The position numbers and the translations under genes were made by a program. A DNA stretch of 52,787 bases, taken from positions 1 through 52,787 of the forward strand of contig URPJ01000015.1 of assembly GCA_900549745.1 (NCBI GenBank). The letters run 5' to 3'. The stretch is from an uncultured Collinsella sp. (lineage in GTDB: Bacteria > Actinomycetota > Coriobacteriia > Coriobacteriales > Coriobacteriaceae). The notes beneath the pieces were generated by a model. It saw nothing but the letters and a program-made list of their open reading frames with translations, ran no database searches and had not been told where the DNA came from. Below, piece after piece: positions 1-8,076 of this stretch (position 1 is the stretch's first letter; each line of letters starts with the position of its first letter).

Positions 1-117
1 AGGCCCTCGCGGCCTAGTCGCTATTTAGGGCGTCCAAGATTTGGGGCGCAGTTCATGTCCGTTCTGGCGGGCTCAATCAGTAATACCGGCAGCGTGCTCA
101 GCAGCCTAAGGCATCCC

Positions 118-1212
118 TTACGCAAACAGGCCGTAGATGCTGATGTTGGCCTTGGCGTACAGGCCGTTGGCATATTCGGTCCACTTGGAGCTAGCGCTCG
201 AAGCCTGCGAGGAGTACTGCTGGTAGGCGGTGTAGTAGGCGGTCATGGCCTGCTTGTAGGTGGCGCTATCGGCGGTAAAGGCATCGTCAGCGAAGGCCTT
301 AGCGTAGGTGCTATCGGCGTCCTTCCAGGTGCCCTTTTCGCTATCCCACTCGTCGCCGGCAAGTTTGATGATGTAGTCGGCGTAGTCCTTGCTCGCAGTC
401 TCCTCGTTGCCGTCAGAAGGCTCGGTCGGAGCAGTCGGCATGCTTGCGGAGCTGTCGCCCACCTTCTTCTTGTAGAGCTTCTGCAGCGTAGCGGACTGAC
501 GGACGATCTGCTTGGCCTGGTCCTTGGACACGCCGTACTGCGTGGCCATGGTCTTGTAGTCGGAGGTGCCGATGGAATCCTCGGCGTACTTCTTCATCTC
601 CTTGGAAGAGACGGTGATGCCCTCGTCCTCGGCAGCATCGAGCAGAATCTTGTTGCGCACGTAGGACAGGATGACGTCGGCAGAGGGAGCGGTGTAGTTG
701 CCATCGCCATCCTTGACGGTGTCGAGGCTGTACTGGCTCTCGATGGCCTCGCGCGCGGTGATGTCGCTCTTCTTGCCGTTGTAGCTATAGCTTGCCACGG
801 TCGAATCGAGCTGGTCCTCAGTCAGGGTCGCCGAGCCGACTCCCTTGCCGCCAAAGCCGCCATTGCCAATAAAGAAGCCGACCACAGCAGCGATCACGAC
901 TGCAACCACGAAGGCGGCAATCATCGTCTTCTTGTGCTTGGATGCATGGTCATCTTCGTCGGAACCCAGGATATCGTCGTCCTCGTCTCGCTCCTCGGGC
1001 ATCAGATTCTCGTCGGCGGCATCCGCGGCGGTCTGAGCCTCCAGACGGGCGTCCTCCTCTTCGGCCGTCGTACCGGCAGCAATGTGCTCGGCAGACGTAC
1101 CGGCGACCAGATCGATCTTCTCGTCCTCGTCACCGTCGGGGCCTTCGCCGCGCTCGATGATCTGGATGCCGTCGATCTCGTCCTTCTCGTCCTTCTTTTG
1201 AATCAGACCCAT
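118..1212 (-). CDS. Membrane-anchored hypothetical protein with SurA/PrsA-like extracellular region
   Basis: 364 residues, start ATG preceded by AAGGAG. The first ~95 residues are very acidic and look disordered. One transmembrane helix lies at about residues 97-116, followed by a Gly-rich hinge and a ~240-residue polar domain, so the topology is cytoplasmic N-tail and extracellular C-domain. The external part (segments such as SADVILSYVRNKILLDAAE) resembles the helical N-terminal region of SurA/PrsA-type chaperones, but no parvulin PPIase core is visible. The end of the protein is rich in Ala, Ser, Tyr and Gln. It lies 126 nt after the isocitrate dehydrogenase gene with a hairpin between, so it is probably a separate transcript. 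The function is unknown and the chaperone resemblance is weak. Confidence 0.7.
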   Translation of the reverse strand: MGLIQKKDEKDEIDGIQIIERGEGPDGDEDEKIDLVAGTSAEHIAAGTTAEEEDARLEAQTAADAADENLMPEERDEDDDILGSDEDDHASKHKKTMIAAFVVAVVIAAVVGFFIGNGGFGGKGVGSATLTEDQLDSTVASYSYNGKKSDITAREAIESQYSLDTVKDGDGNYTAPSADVILSYVRNKILLDAAEDEGITVSSKEMKKYAEDSIGTSDYKTMATQYGVSKDQAKQIVRQSATLQKLYKKKVGDSSASMPTAPTEPSDGNEETASKDYADYIIKLAGDEWDSEKGTWKDADSTYAKAFADDAFTADSATYKQAMTAYYTAYQQYSSQASSASSKWTEYANGLYAKANISIYGLFA

Positions 1213-1250
1213 ATTAGTTACTCCTTGTTAGGAAACATAGTCCGCAATAG

Positions 1251-1279
1251 AATACGCCCGACAGAGCGCCGGGCGTATT
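1251..1279 (-). terminator. Hairpin terminator after isocitrate dehydrogenase gene
   Basis: Arms of 10 bp (1251-1260 and 1270-1279, AATACGCCCG / CGGGCGTATT) around a 9-nt loop. On the minus strand it is followed by TTCTATTG, a weak T-rich tract. It separates the dehydrogenase from the next gene downstream. Confidence 0.6.
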
Positions 1280-1338
1280 GATTCTCAGGTTATACGCAAA
1301 CACTTAAGTACTATTTAGGCGTTTGCAGCGTGCATACC

Positions 1339-2424
1339 TTAGGCCAGGTGCGCGATAACGGCATCGGCAAAGGCCTGCGTGCCCACAGCACCCTCAACGG
1401 AGCCGGTCTGGGCACGACGAACGTCGCCGGTAACCTGCTCACCCTCGTCGAGCGTGGCAGAAACGGCGGCGCGAATGCGATTGGCCGCGTCGTTCTCGCC
1501 CAGGTGATCGAGCATCATCGCAGCAGAGAGAATCTCGGCCGTGGGGTTGGCGATATCCTGGCCAGCGATATCGGGCGCGGAGCCGTGCGTTGCCTCGAAG
1601 ATGGCGCAATCGGCACCGATGTTGGAGCCGGGAGCCATGCCTAAGCCGCCCACCAGGCCAGCGCACAGGTCGCTCACGATGTCGCCGTACAGGTTGGGCA
1701 GCACCAGGACATCGAAGTCGTTGGGGTTCTGGACCAGGCCCATGCAGGTGGCGTCGACGATCTTGTCGTTGAACTCAATATCGGGATAGTTGGCGGCCAC
1801 CTCGCGCGCAACGCGCAGGAACAGGCCATCGGTCGCCTTCATAATGTTGGCCTTGTGCACGGCCGTCACCTTTTTACGGCCGCAGCGGCGGGCGTACTCA
1901 AAGGCGTACTCCACAATGCGGCGGCTCTTGGCGATGGAGATGGGCTTAATTGAGATGGCGGAATCGGCGGCGAAGGTCTTCTGACCCGAGCGCTCGACAA
2001 GCTGTGAGAGCTCCTCGACCTCGGCAACGCCCTCATCGAACTCGATCCCGGCGTAGAGGTCCTCGGTGTTCTCACGCACGATGACCAGGTCGACGTCGCG
2101 GAAGCGCGAGCCGTCGCCCGGCTGCGACAGGCAGGGGCGCACGCAGGCGTACAGGTCGAAGTGCTTGCGCAGGGCCACGTTGACGCTGCGGAAACCCGTG
2201 CCGACCGGCGTGGTGATGGGACCCTTGATGGCGACCTTGGTCTCGGCGACCGCATCGAGCACGTGCTGGGGCAGCGGCGTGCCAAACTCGTCCATGACGC
2301 CGGCACCGGCCTCCTGGACGTTCCAGTTGATCTGGACACCGGTGGCCTCGACCACGCGGCGCATGGCCTGCGTAATCTCGGGACCGATACCGTCACCGGG
2401 AATCAGGACTACATCGTGCGCCAT
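1339..2424 (-). CDS. NAD-type isocitrate/isopropylmalate dehydrogenase family protein (probable isocitrate dehydrogenase)
   Basis: 361 residues, the usual size of NAD-dependent isocitrate or 3-isopropylmalate dehydrogenases. These enzymes oxidatively decarboxylate a 2-hydroxy acid using Mg2+/Mn2+ and NAD(P)+. The N-terminus has the family signature IPGDGIGPE. The substrate loop GFRSVNVALRK carries the Ser-x-Asn arrangement of isocitrate-specific members. RENTEDLYAG and the coenzyme loop HGSAPDIAGQDIANP follow. That coenzyme loop resembles NAD-using enzymes more than the NADP-using E. coli Icd. A GAGGAG ribosome site precedes the ATG, 6 nt after the HEAT-repeat gene stop, as last gene of a four-gene run. 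Isopropylmalate or homoisocitrate dehydrogenase is possible but less likely; no leucine pathway genes are adjacent. Confidence 0.85.
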   Translation of the reverse strand: MAHDVVLIPGDGIGPEITQAMRRVVEATGVQINWNVQEAGAGVMDEFGTPLPQHVLDAVAETKVAIKGPITTPVGTGFRSVNVALRKHFDLYACVRPCLSQPGDGSRFRDVDLVIVRENTEDLYAGIEFDEGVAEVEELSQLVERSGQKTFAADSAISIKPISIAKSRRIVEYAFEYARRCGRKKVTAVHKANIMKATDGLFLRVAREVAANYPDIEFNDKIVDATCMGLVQNPNDFDVLVLPNLYGDIVSDLCAGLVGGLGMAPGSNIGADCAIFEATHGSAPDIAGQDIANPTAEILSAAMMLDHLGENDAANRIRAAVSATLDEGEQVTGDVRRAQTGSVEGAVGTQAFADAVIAHLA

Positions 2425-2430
2425 AATCTG

Positions 2431-3129
2431 TTACTCCTCGTTTTCGGCGTCGTCAGATTTTTTAACGCTAGCACGCTTCTTCTTTTTGGAGAGATCCAGA
2501 CCAAAACGTTTAACAAGCATTTCGCAAATCTCGCTCGAACGGGCCTTGAGATAGCTGCCCTTGCCGTTCTCGGCATCGAACTTAAGGCGCAGCGCGAGCT
2601 TCTCGGCGACCTCGGCGTCAATCTCGCCCTGGCCAAACTCGTACAGGCAACCGAGCATGTCGCGATACTCAAGGTCGCCGTGGTAGCACTGGATAGCCTC
2701 GTCCAGGATGGGCCAAGCCTCGCGCGAACGCTCGACGCTCGTGGCACCCCACACGCACAGCAGGCGGAAGGCGGCATAGCGCAGCGTGGAGGAGATCTCG
2801 TCGAACAGTGCAGTCTCGGCGCCCTCAAAGGCATCGCCCAGCTGCTCGGGGCAGGTGGTGGCGAGCGCCGTCAGGGCATCGAGGGACTCCCAGCGGGTCT
2901 GCGCCTCGGGGCGGTCGAGCGCCTCGATCAGCGCGGGCACGCAGGGCACGACGCGCTGCGGATCGCGCTCGGCAAGCAGGTGCAACACGCGGGCGGCAAA
3001 CTGGCGGATGCGGCGCGTGGGGCAGCCGAGCTCCTTGACCAGACGGTCGACGGCGTTCTCGTTCTCCTCTGCCAGCTGGAGCTGTGCCAGCTCCTCGTCG
3101 GTGAGCTGTTCGTCTTTGTTTTCTGCCAT
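2431..3129 (-). CDS. HEAT-repeat domain protein
   Basis: 232 residues. The N-terminus is acidic. Residues ~25-150 form helical pairs of HEAT type (for example IRQFAARVLHLLAERDPQRV and ALIEALDRPEAQTRWESLDAL). The C-terminus is Lys-rich (KKKKRASVKK) and ends acidic. HEAT proteins are protein-binding scaffolds and no catalytic motif is seen. It starts 2 nt after the upstream membrane-protein gene and ends 6 nt before isocitrate dehydrogenase, so it is almost certainly co-transcribed with both. The specific role is unknown. Confidence 0.75.
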   Translation of the reverse strand: MAENKDEQLTDEELAQLQLAEENENAVDRLVKELGCPTRRIRQFAARVLHLLAERDPQRVVPCVPALIEALDRPEAQTRWESLDALTALATTCPEQLGDAFEGAETALFDEISSTLRYAAFRLLCVWGATSVERSREAWPILDEAIQCYHGDLEYRDMLGCLYEFGQGEIDAEVAEKLALRLKFDAENGKGSYLKARSSEICEMLVKRFGLDLSKKKKRASVKKSDDAENEE

Positions 3130-3131
3130 AG

Positions 3132-3572
3132 TTACCTCTTCTTACTATTTTTAGCGTGCTTGCCAGCACCCTTGCTGTCATCGGTGACCGAAATGAGCTG
3201 TCGGTCGGCCGCGCCATTGCGACGCGCACGGCGGCGCTCCTCGGCGTCGCCCGCGTCGGCGGCGGCGCGATGAGCCTTGTTGACGTTAAAAACCTCGTCG
3301 TGCTTGCGCCATGGGCCGACGGACTCGCCAAAGCTCATCTTAAGGCCGGCGATAAAGCCGCCGAGCCAGCCAATCGGCGCAAACTGCACCAGCGGGAACA
3401 GTGAAAACACCCAGGTCAGCAGGACGACTGCCGCCGCTCCTGCAAAGTTGGCAATCCAGTAGTCGCGCTTGGTGATCACGCGCTTTTCGCACGCCCACTG
3501 GCCGCACAAAAAGCCGATGTAGATCGCAAAGAGAAAGAGCACCAGCGCAAGCACCACGAACGTCCAGCTCAT
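3132..3572 (-). CDS. Small membrane protein with two predicted helices
   Basis: 146 residues from the ATG at 3572. That start is preferred over an upstream in-frame start because GGGAGTAG lies just before it and it gives an N-terminal hydrophobic segment directly after Met-Ser. Helix 1 spans about residues 4-25, helix 2 about 38-60, and a less hydrophobic stretch runs to ~77. The rest is a charged cytoplasmic tail with many Ala, Arg and Lys residues. It begins 5 nt after the dehydrogenase stop and ends 2 nt before the HEAT gene. No family was recognised. Confidence 0.7.
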   Translation of the reverse strand: MSWTFVVLALVLFLFAIYIGFLCGQWACEKRVITKRDYWIANFAGAAAVVLLTWVFSLFPLVQFAPIGWLGGFIAGLKMSFGESVGPWRKHDEVFNVNKAHRAAADAGDAEERRRARRNGAADRQLISVTDDSKGAGKHAKNSKKR

Positions 3573-3577
3573 GGGCA

Positions 3578-4657
3578 CTACTCCCCGTGATGGTGGCCGC
3601 AGCAGCACTCGTGGCCGTCGTCATGGCCGTGGCCGCCGCAGCACTCGTGGTCCTCGCCGTGATGGTGACCGCAACCGCACTCATGGTCGTCGCCGTGCTC
3701 GCCGCAACCGCAGCCGTCCTCGTGAGCGCCATGCTCCTCGGGACGATACTGCGACCAGTCCAGACCGGCGGCGATGGCGTCGGCCTCCTCCTTGTAGAGG
3801 ACCGTGATGGCCTGGGTGCCCAGCTTGGCGCCACCGATGGCGTCGAGCATGTCGTAGAGCGTAAAGGCGACGTCGGCGCCGGGCAGCGCGAGCTCGCGAT
3901 CGTCAGCATAGGCGAGAGCCAGGCGCAGGTCCTTAATGAAGTGCTCGACCATAAAGCCGGGTTTGTAGTCGCCGTCGAGCGCCTTGGGAGCCAGGCTCTC
4001 CATGGCGCCGGACTTACCAGTGCCGCCCAGGATCATCTGACGGGTCTTCTCCAGGTCAAGGCCGCTCAGCTCGGCAAATGCCATGGCGTCTGCCATGCCG
4101 ACCATGCAGGCGCCCAGCGACACCTGGTTGGCGAGCTTGGCAGCCTGGCCCTTGCCGGCGCCGTCGAAGCAGCAGATGTTTGCCGCAAAGGTGGAAAGGA
4201 TATCGCGGACCGGCGCGATGTCGTTCTCGGTAGCGCCCACGATAGCCGTGAGCGTGCCGGCGATAGCACCCGACTCGCCGCCGGTGACAGGGCAGTCAAA
4301 CGCCATGCGACCAGAAACCTGGGCGGCCTCGGCAATGTCACGGGCGAGCTCGGGCGAGCTCGTGGTGAGGTCGATCAAGACCGCGCCCGGCTTAGTGCAT
4401 GCGAGCAGGCCGTCGCCCGCCAGGTAGAGTTCCTCGACCTCGGAGGGATAGCCCACCATGGTAAAGACGACGTCGGCGTTCGCCACGGCATCTGCCGGCG
4501 TATCGGCCCAGACAGCGCCGCGCTCGATAAGCGCTGCGGCCTTGGACTTGGTGCGGTTGTTGACCGTGACGGGATAGCCGGCGTCCAGGATGTGGCCGGC
4601 GATGGGGGCACCCATGATTCCGGTGCCGATGAATGCGACGGAGAGCTTGTTTGCCAT
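3578..4657 (-). CDS. 3-hydroxyisobutyrate dehydrogenase-family NAD(P) oxidoreductase with His/Cys-rich C-terminal tail
   Basis: 359 residues; relatives are ~290-300. The N-terminal Rossmann fold has GTGIMG at residues 11-16. The substrate loop CPVTGG is at 122-127. Catalytic Lys174 and Asn177 lie in the conserved GxGxxxKxxN region. These enzymes reversibly oxidise beta-hydroxyacids (3-hydroxyisobutyrate, tartronate semialdehyde, 4-hydroxybutyrate and others); the substrate cannot be assigned here. Residues 307-359 are an added tail with 14 His and 9 Cys plus many Gly, Asp and Glu residues, built from imperfect HECxCGHHHGE-like blocks. By analogy with the tails of SlyD or HypB this suggests binding of Ni, Zn or Cu, which is inference. 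It is the first gene of a tight run continuing to isocitrate dehydrogenase. Confidence 0.85.
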   Translation of the reverse strand: MANKLSVAFIGTGIMGAPIAGHILDAGYPVTVNNRTKSKAAALIERGAVWADTPADAVANADVVFTMVGYPSEVEELYLAGDGLLACTKPGAVLIDLTTSSPELARDIAEAAQVSGRMAFDCPVTGGESGAIAGTLTAIVGATENDIAPVRDILSTFAANICCFDGAGKGQAAKLANQVSLGACMVGMADAMAFAELSGLDLEKTRQMILGGTGKSGAMESLAPKALDGDYKPGFMVEHFIKDLRLALAYADDRELALPGADVAFTLYDMLDAIGGAKLGTQAITVLYKEEADAIAAGLDWSQYRPEEHGAHEDGCGCGEHGDDHECGCGHHHGEDHECCGGHGHDDGHECCCGHHHGE

Positions 4658-4755
4658 GAAACCTTTCCTTTTGGGTTGGGTGTTGTTACCAGGTTGAATA
4701 CTCGGTGCCAGCGTTTGGGCTGTGAGTCGAGGGCGATTACGGACGCAGCGCTTGC

Positions 4756-5709
4756 CTACTGACCGCGCACGCGGCGGGCGATACGGTCGGAAAGCGACGC
4801 CTTGTCGGCGCGGTTCTTACCCCAAAACGCGCAGCCCACCATGCCGGGGCCCACGTGCGAGCCGATGGTGGGACCCACGGAGCCGCGAATGATCGTGACG
4901 TCGGCGCAACCCTCCTCCTTGCGGATGGCGGCTTCGAGCCAGTCACCATCCTTTTCGGCATCGGCCGTCATGATGGCGATGGGCATGGTGCGATCGGGCA
5001 CGTAGTTCTCGCGGAACGACTTGAGGATGGACTTGAGCGCCTTCTTGCGGCCGCGGTTGACGCCGATCAGCGACAGCGAGCCGGCCAGGTCGTAGGAGAG
5101 CTCGGGCTTGACGTCGAGCTTTGCCGTGAGCTGCGCCGCCGCGGGAGGAATGCGGCCGCCGGCAGCCAGTGCTTCGAAGCTCTCGAGCGTAAAGTAGCCG
5201 TGGACGTAGGTCTTTGCCTCGTTTGCCCAATCGACCAGCTGCTTGGCGGTCAGTCCCGCCGAACGCTGGCGCACGGCCTCGAGCGCCAAGAGCGCGCCGG
5301 TCGCGCAGGGCAGAGCGTTGTCGACCACGTAGAGCTCAAAGTTGGGATACTCGGCGCGCACGACATCTGCCGCCTGGCACGCGGAGTTGTAGCTCGACGA
5401 CAGCGCCGAGGTAAAGCACAGGTAGACCGTGGGCGTGCCCTCTTTGGCGCACTCGGTAAAAAACTCGATATAGCGACCGAGCGACACAGCCGAGGTGGAC
5501 ACGCGGGCACCGGCGCGCATGCGGTCGTAGAACTCCTTAGGGCTCATGCTCGACCAGATGTCGTCTGTGCGCTCCTCGCCATCGATAATGAAAGGGAAAC
5601 CCAGGATATCGACATCGAGGTTCGCGGCGACCTCGGGGCTAAAGTCGCAGCAGGTATCGACAACGATGCGGCAACGGTTCGAATGACCGGCGGATGCGGC
5701 CTTGTCCAT
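4756..5709 (-). CDS. DegV family fatty-acid-binding protein
   Basis: 317 residues from the ATG at 5709 (AAGGAG 8 nt upstream); a TTG one codon earlier is also open. DegV/FakB proteins bind one fatty acid and in Firmicutes present it to the kinase FakA for phosphorylation. Visible signatures are IVVDTCCDFS near the N-terminus, STSAVSLGRY in the first lobe, SSALSSSYNSA around the lipid carboxylate site, and the C-terminal GPTIGSHVGPG motif. A FakA-like kinase is not in the window. It stands alone between the dehydrogenase run and hpf. Confidence 0.88.
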   Translation of the reverse strand: MDKAASAGHSNRCRIVVDTCCDFSPEVAANLDVDILGFPFIIDGEERTDDIWSSMSPKEFYDRMRAGARVSTSAVSLGRYIEFFTECAKEGTPTVYLCFTSALSSSYNSACQAADVVRAEYPNFELYVVDNALPCATGALLALEAVRQRSAGLTAKQLVDWANEAKTYVHGYFTLESFEALAAGGRIPPAAAQLTAKLDVKPELSYDLAGSLSLIGVNRGRKKALKSILKSFRENYVPDRTMPIAIMTADAEKDGDWLEAAIRKEEGCADVTIIRGSVGPTIGSHVGPGMVGCAFWGKNRADKASLSDRIARRVRGQ

Positions 5710-5727
5710 CAAAGCGACTCCTTACGT

Positions 5728-5760
5728 AAAAAGGCGGCCACCCGCATGGGATGGCCGCCA
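5728..5760 (-). terminator. Rho-independent terminator of hpf
   Basis: On the minus strand, GGCGGCCA and TGGCCGCC form an 8-bp GC-rich stem with an 11-nt loop, followed by TTTTT. It lies 29 nt after the hpf stop and just ahead of the degV ribosome site. Confidence 0.85.
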
Positions 5761-5788
5761 ACCGTTAACTCATGCAAGTTAACGTATT

Positions 5789-6373
5789 TTACTCGTCAAG
5801 TGTTTCGATGCGGGGCTTGATGATGCCATATCCACCATTCTTACGGTGATACACCACATTGATGAGACCGGTCGTCGCGTTCTCGAACACGTAGAAGTCG
5901 TGGCCCAGCAAATCGGTCTGCACCAGCGCCTGCTCCTCGGTCATCGGGGTGACATCGATGACCTTCTCGCGGACGAGCAGGTCGTCGTCCTCCTCGGGCA
6001 GCAGCAGGTCGGCCAGATCCTCAACGCGCTCGACCGGCGCGACATCCGCGGCACTGGCACCACCCTGGCGGTTGTCCACGACCTTGGTCTTGAACTTGCG
6101 CAGCTGGCGGGTGACCTTATCGGCGGAGAGGTCGATGGCGGCGTACATATCTGCACCGTGCTCGGCAACGCGAATCACCGAACCGCGGGCACGAACCGTG
6201 ACCTCGACGATTGCCGGGTTGGGGTTCGAGGGGTTCTTCTCATAGCGAAGTACAACGTCGACCGTCATGGGCTCGATGTCGAAAACCTTGAGCGCCTCGC
6301 CGATCTTCTCATCCACATGCGCACGCAGAGCATCGGTTACCGTCGTCTTGCGTCCAGAAACCTTGATATCCAT
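5789..6373 (-). CDS. hpf: Ribosome hibernation promoting factor, long form (HPF/RaiA)
   Basis: 194 residues from the ATG at 6373, chosen because MDIKVSGRKTTVTDAL matches the family N-terminus and GGAGCC precedes it. The N-terminal ~100 residues are the S30AE/YfiA domain that sits in the decoding channel of the 30S subunit. An acidic linker follows. The C-terminal ~55 residues (DLLGHDFYVFENATTGLINV, then KNGGYGIIKPR) are the dimerisation domain of long HPFs, which drives formation of 100S ribosome dimers in stationary phase. Its own terminator follows, so it appears monocistronic. The gene symbol raiA is used for the same family. Confidence 0.95.
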   Translation of the reverse strand: MDIKVSGRKTTVTDALRAHVDEKIGEALKVFDIEPMTVDVVLRYEKNPSNPNPAIVEVTVRARGSVIRVAEHGADMYAAIDLSADKVTRQLRKFKTKVVDNRQGGASAADVAPVERVEDLADLLLPEEDDDLLVREKVIDVTPMTEEQALVQTDLLGHDFYVFENATTGLINVVYHRKNGGYGIIKPRIETLDE

Positions 6374-6690
6374 ACGTGGCTCCAATCTGCCTCGGGGACT
6401 TACTGTACTGGCTATGTACCCATTGCCGTGCATTTAATCACGCGGATTCCTAAAGACCCGAATAACGATTGCTTGATACCGCATACCGAAGTCTCGCACT
6501 TTTCTGTGGCAAAGTGCGCTATAGGAGGGGGCCAACGGCTTTGTATTTGGTCCCGAAAATTGGCTTTGACCTGCTGGTTTTATTGGGATGAAAAAGCCGG
6601 GCTCCCCTATTGGGGAAACCCGGCAGTGCGTGTTGAAACCGTGAAGAGGTGTCCTTTCCAACGTATAGGAGACACCACCCCTAGCAATAA
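6374..6690. other. Intergenic region upstream of hpf
   Basis: 317 nt without a gene. It holds the terminator of the lipoprotein gene (6591-6624) and a perfect 8-bp inverted repeat CGCACTTT-N8-AAAGTGCG at 6495-6518, about 120 nt upstream of the hpf start. The hpf promoter must lie here, but no convincing -35/-10 pair could be chosen by eye. Confidence 0.5.
6591..6624 (-). terminator. Rho-independent terminator of the lipoprotein gene
   Basis: Minus-strand stem GCCGGG/CCCGGC encloses a second stem CCCC-AATA-GGGG and is followed by TTTTT. It lies 67 nt after the stop codon of the binding-protein gene. Confidence 0.85.
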
Positions 6691-7716
6691 CTAGCTATTG
6701 AGTTTGTTAATGTCGTCGTCGGTGATGGCGCCTTCCTGGCTGGACGATTTGTCCTCGGAGGATGCGGTCTCATTGTTGGAATCAGAGGACTCGCTGCCGG
6801 AGGACGTGGTCTCACTGGACTCAGAGTCGCCCGGCTGCACGTTAGCGCCCGAAACCGTCTTAGTGGTGAGGTCGTAGGGCATCCTGCCATACCAGACGCA
6901 GTGGACTGCCTCGAGCGTACCGTCGACCGTGATGTCGTCGAGGGCATCGCTCACGGCACGGCACAGTTCGTCATTGGACGAGAGGCCCGCAACACCAAGC
7001 GTCGAGGGCGCCTCGAGCGCACCGACATAGGAGACCTCGCTCATCAGGCGTGCAAGGTAGCCGCCGGCCGTGGAGTCGCAGATCACATAGTCGACCTCGC
7101 CGGACTCGAGCGCCTCAAAGCACTCGTTGATGTTGGAGTAGGTCTTTTGGTTGGCGGTGATGCTCTGCTTAGCAAGCGCCTCCTGCGAGGCCGAGGACAT
7201 CTGAACGCCCAGGGTGGACGTGTTAAGGGTATCGGTGGAAACGCTTAGCGACCCACCATCGCTAGTTTTACCGAACACGGAAGTGGCATCGTACAGGCAG
7301 GTGCCGAGCGAGCTAATGTCCCCGTCCGTGGAGTTAATCTCGCCGATAAAGATATCGGCCTTTTTGTCGCCGAGCGCGGAACCTGCCGAAGACGCATCGA
7401 CAAAGGAGACCTTAAGGCCCATGCGGCTTGCGAGGGCGCGGGCGGCGTCAACCGCATACCCCGTGAGCTCGCCGTCGGCGTCCTGCATGGCCTGCGGCGC
7501 ATCGGAAGTATCGAGGGCGACCGTCAGGGTTCCGGGAGTGACCAGGGCGTCGTCCGACACCGCCGGCGTGACGGTCTCGTACTCGATCTGGTCGATCGTG
7601 GGAGTCGTGAACGTAGACAGCGGGTTGAACGCGCATCCGCTCAGGCCCAAAACGGCGATGACCGCTGCGGTCCCAGCACCTAACCGAGCCGCGTGCATCA
7701 AGCTGCCCCTCACCAT
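6691..7716 (-). CDS. Lipoprotein, family 3 extracellular solute-binding protein
   Basis: 341 residues from the ATG at 7716 (AGGTAGGG upstream); a second ATG at 7698 with GAGGGG is an equally plausible start. A signal peptide ends in the lipobox LSGC, with Cys28 as the lipidated residue. The body resembles amino-acid ABC-transporter binding proteins of the SBP_bac_3 type (GTLTVALDTSDAPQAM, then GYAVDAARALASRMGLKVSF, then DYVICDSTAGGYLARL). The last ~50 residues are a Ser/Glu/Asn-rich tail. No permease or ATPase gene is nearby, so it is an orphan binding protein; the ligand is unknown. The frame stays open upstream to 8205, but that part has unlike codon use and overlaps a structured-RNA candidate. 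Confidence 0.85.
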   Translation of the reverse strand: MVRGSLMHAARLGAGTAAVIAVLGLSGCAFNPLSTFTTPTIDQIEYETVTPAVSDDALVTPGTLTVALDTSDAPQAMQDADGELTGYAVDAARALASRMGLKVSFVDASSAGSALGDKKADIFIGEINSTDGDISSLGTCLYDATSVFGKTSDGGSLSVSTDTLNTSTLGVQMSSASQEALAKQSITANQKTYSNINECFEALESGEVDYVICDSTAGGYLARLMSEVSYVGALEAPSTLGVAGLSSNDELCRAVSDALDDITVDGTLEAVHCVWYGRMPYDLTTKTVSGANVQPGDSESSETTSSGSESSDSNNETASSEDKSSSQEGAITDDDINKLNS

Positions 7717-7734
7717 GTCCACTACCCTACCTTC

Positions 7735-8041
7735 TGTGTCGTATACGATCCGTGCGTTGCACGGAATATCAGGTTGTTCCCACCAGCTGACCTGGTATTT
7801 GACCCCACACTTGCGCACCGGGGTGTTTGCTCGGGAGGCCGCAGCCACCTTCACGACTGGCCCGCTCGCCCGCGAGGCGGTATTGCCCCAAAGAAAGTAG
7901 AACGGACGGTGCGGCTTACATCTAGGACGCGCCATGATCGCGCCGCGCGCACGCGGTCGCTTACGTGGATCCCTTTGACCGCGTCTGTCTTGGACTAGGA
8001 CGGGCATTTCGTCCGTCCGCAACCACAGCCTGGCAGGAACG
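7735..8041 (-). ncRNA. Candidate structured RNA (leader or independent RNA; possibly raiA-motif)
   Basis: About 300 nt starting just downstream of a strong promoter and ending at the ribosome site of the lipoprotein gene. Several local stems are visible: 7998-8003 with 8013-8018; 7951-7958 with 7977-7984 (8 bp); a CTCG-CGGG-CGAG hairpin at 7862-7880; 7802-7806 with 7820-7824; and CCGTGC-AAC-GCACGG at 7750-7764. The sequence is open in the lipoprotein frame but uses many codons rare in neighbours (AGA, AGG, CGA, TGT, GTA), which argues against coding. It is not recognisable as RNase P RNA, tmRNA, SRP RNA or tRNA. Its position between comF and hpf is the neighbourhood reported for raiA-motif RNAs. 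That identity is inference. Confidence 0.5.
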
Positions 8042-8047
8042 TAGCGC

Positions 8048-8076
8048 ATTATAGCTAAGTTCAAGCTAAAGTTTAA
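8048..8076 (-). promoter_or_regulatory. Sigma-70-type promoter for the structured RNA/lipoprotein transcript
   Basis: Minus strand: -35 TTAAAC (8071-8076), 17-bp spacer, -10 TATAAT (8048-8053). The predicted transcription start is near 8041. This is the best consensus promoter seen in the window. Confidence 0.75.

Noticed and set aside
1..117. Possible gene fragment at the window start
   Set aside because: No frame with a ribosome site or recognisable protein; the plus-strand frame from 55 is antisense to the first real gene.
2161..3273. Plus-strand open frame of 370 codons over the dehydrogenase and HEAT genes
   Set aside because: Antisense shadow; both minus-strand genes have good ribosome sites, tight spacing and recognisable motifs.
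7735..8041. RNase P RNA, tmRNA or SRP RNA identity for the structured stretch
   Set aside because: The GAGGAAAGTCC-type RNase P core, the tmRNA tRNA-like ends with CCA and the SRP GGAAGG-AGCA loop are all missing; only a short ACCAGGTCAG resembles SRP RNA.
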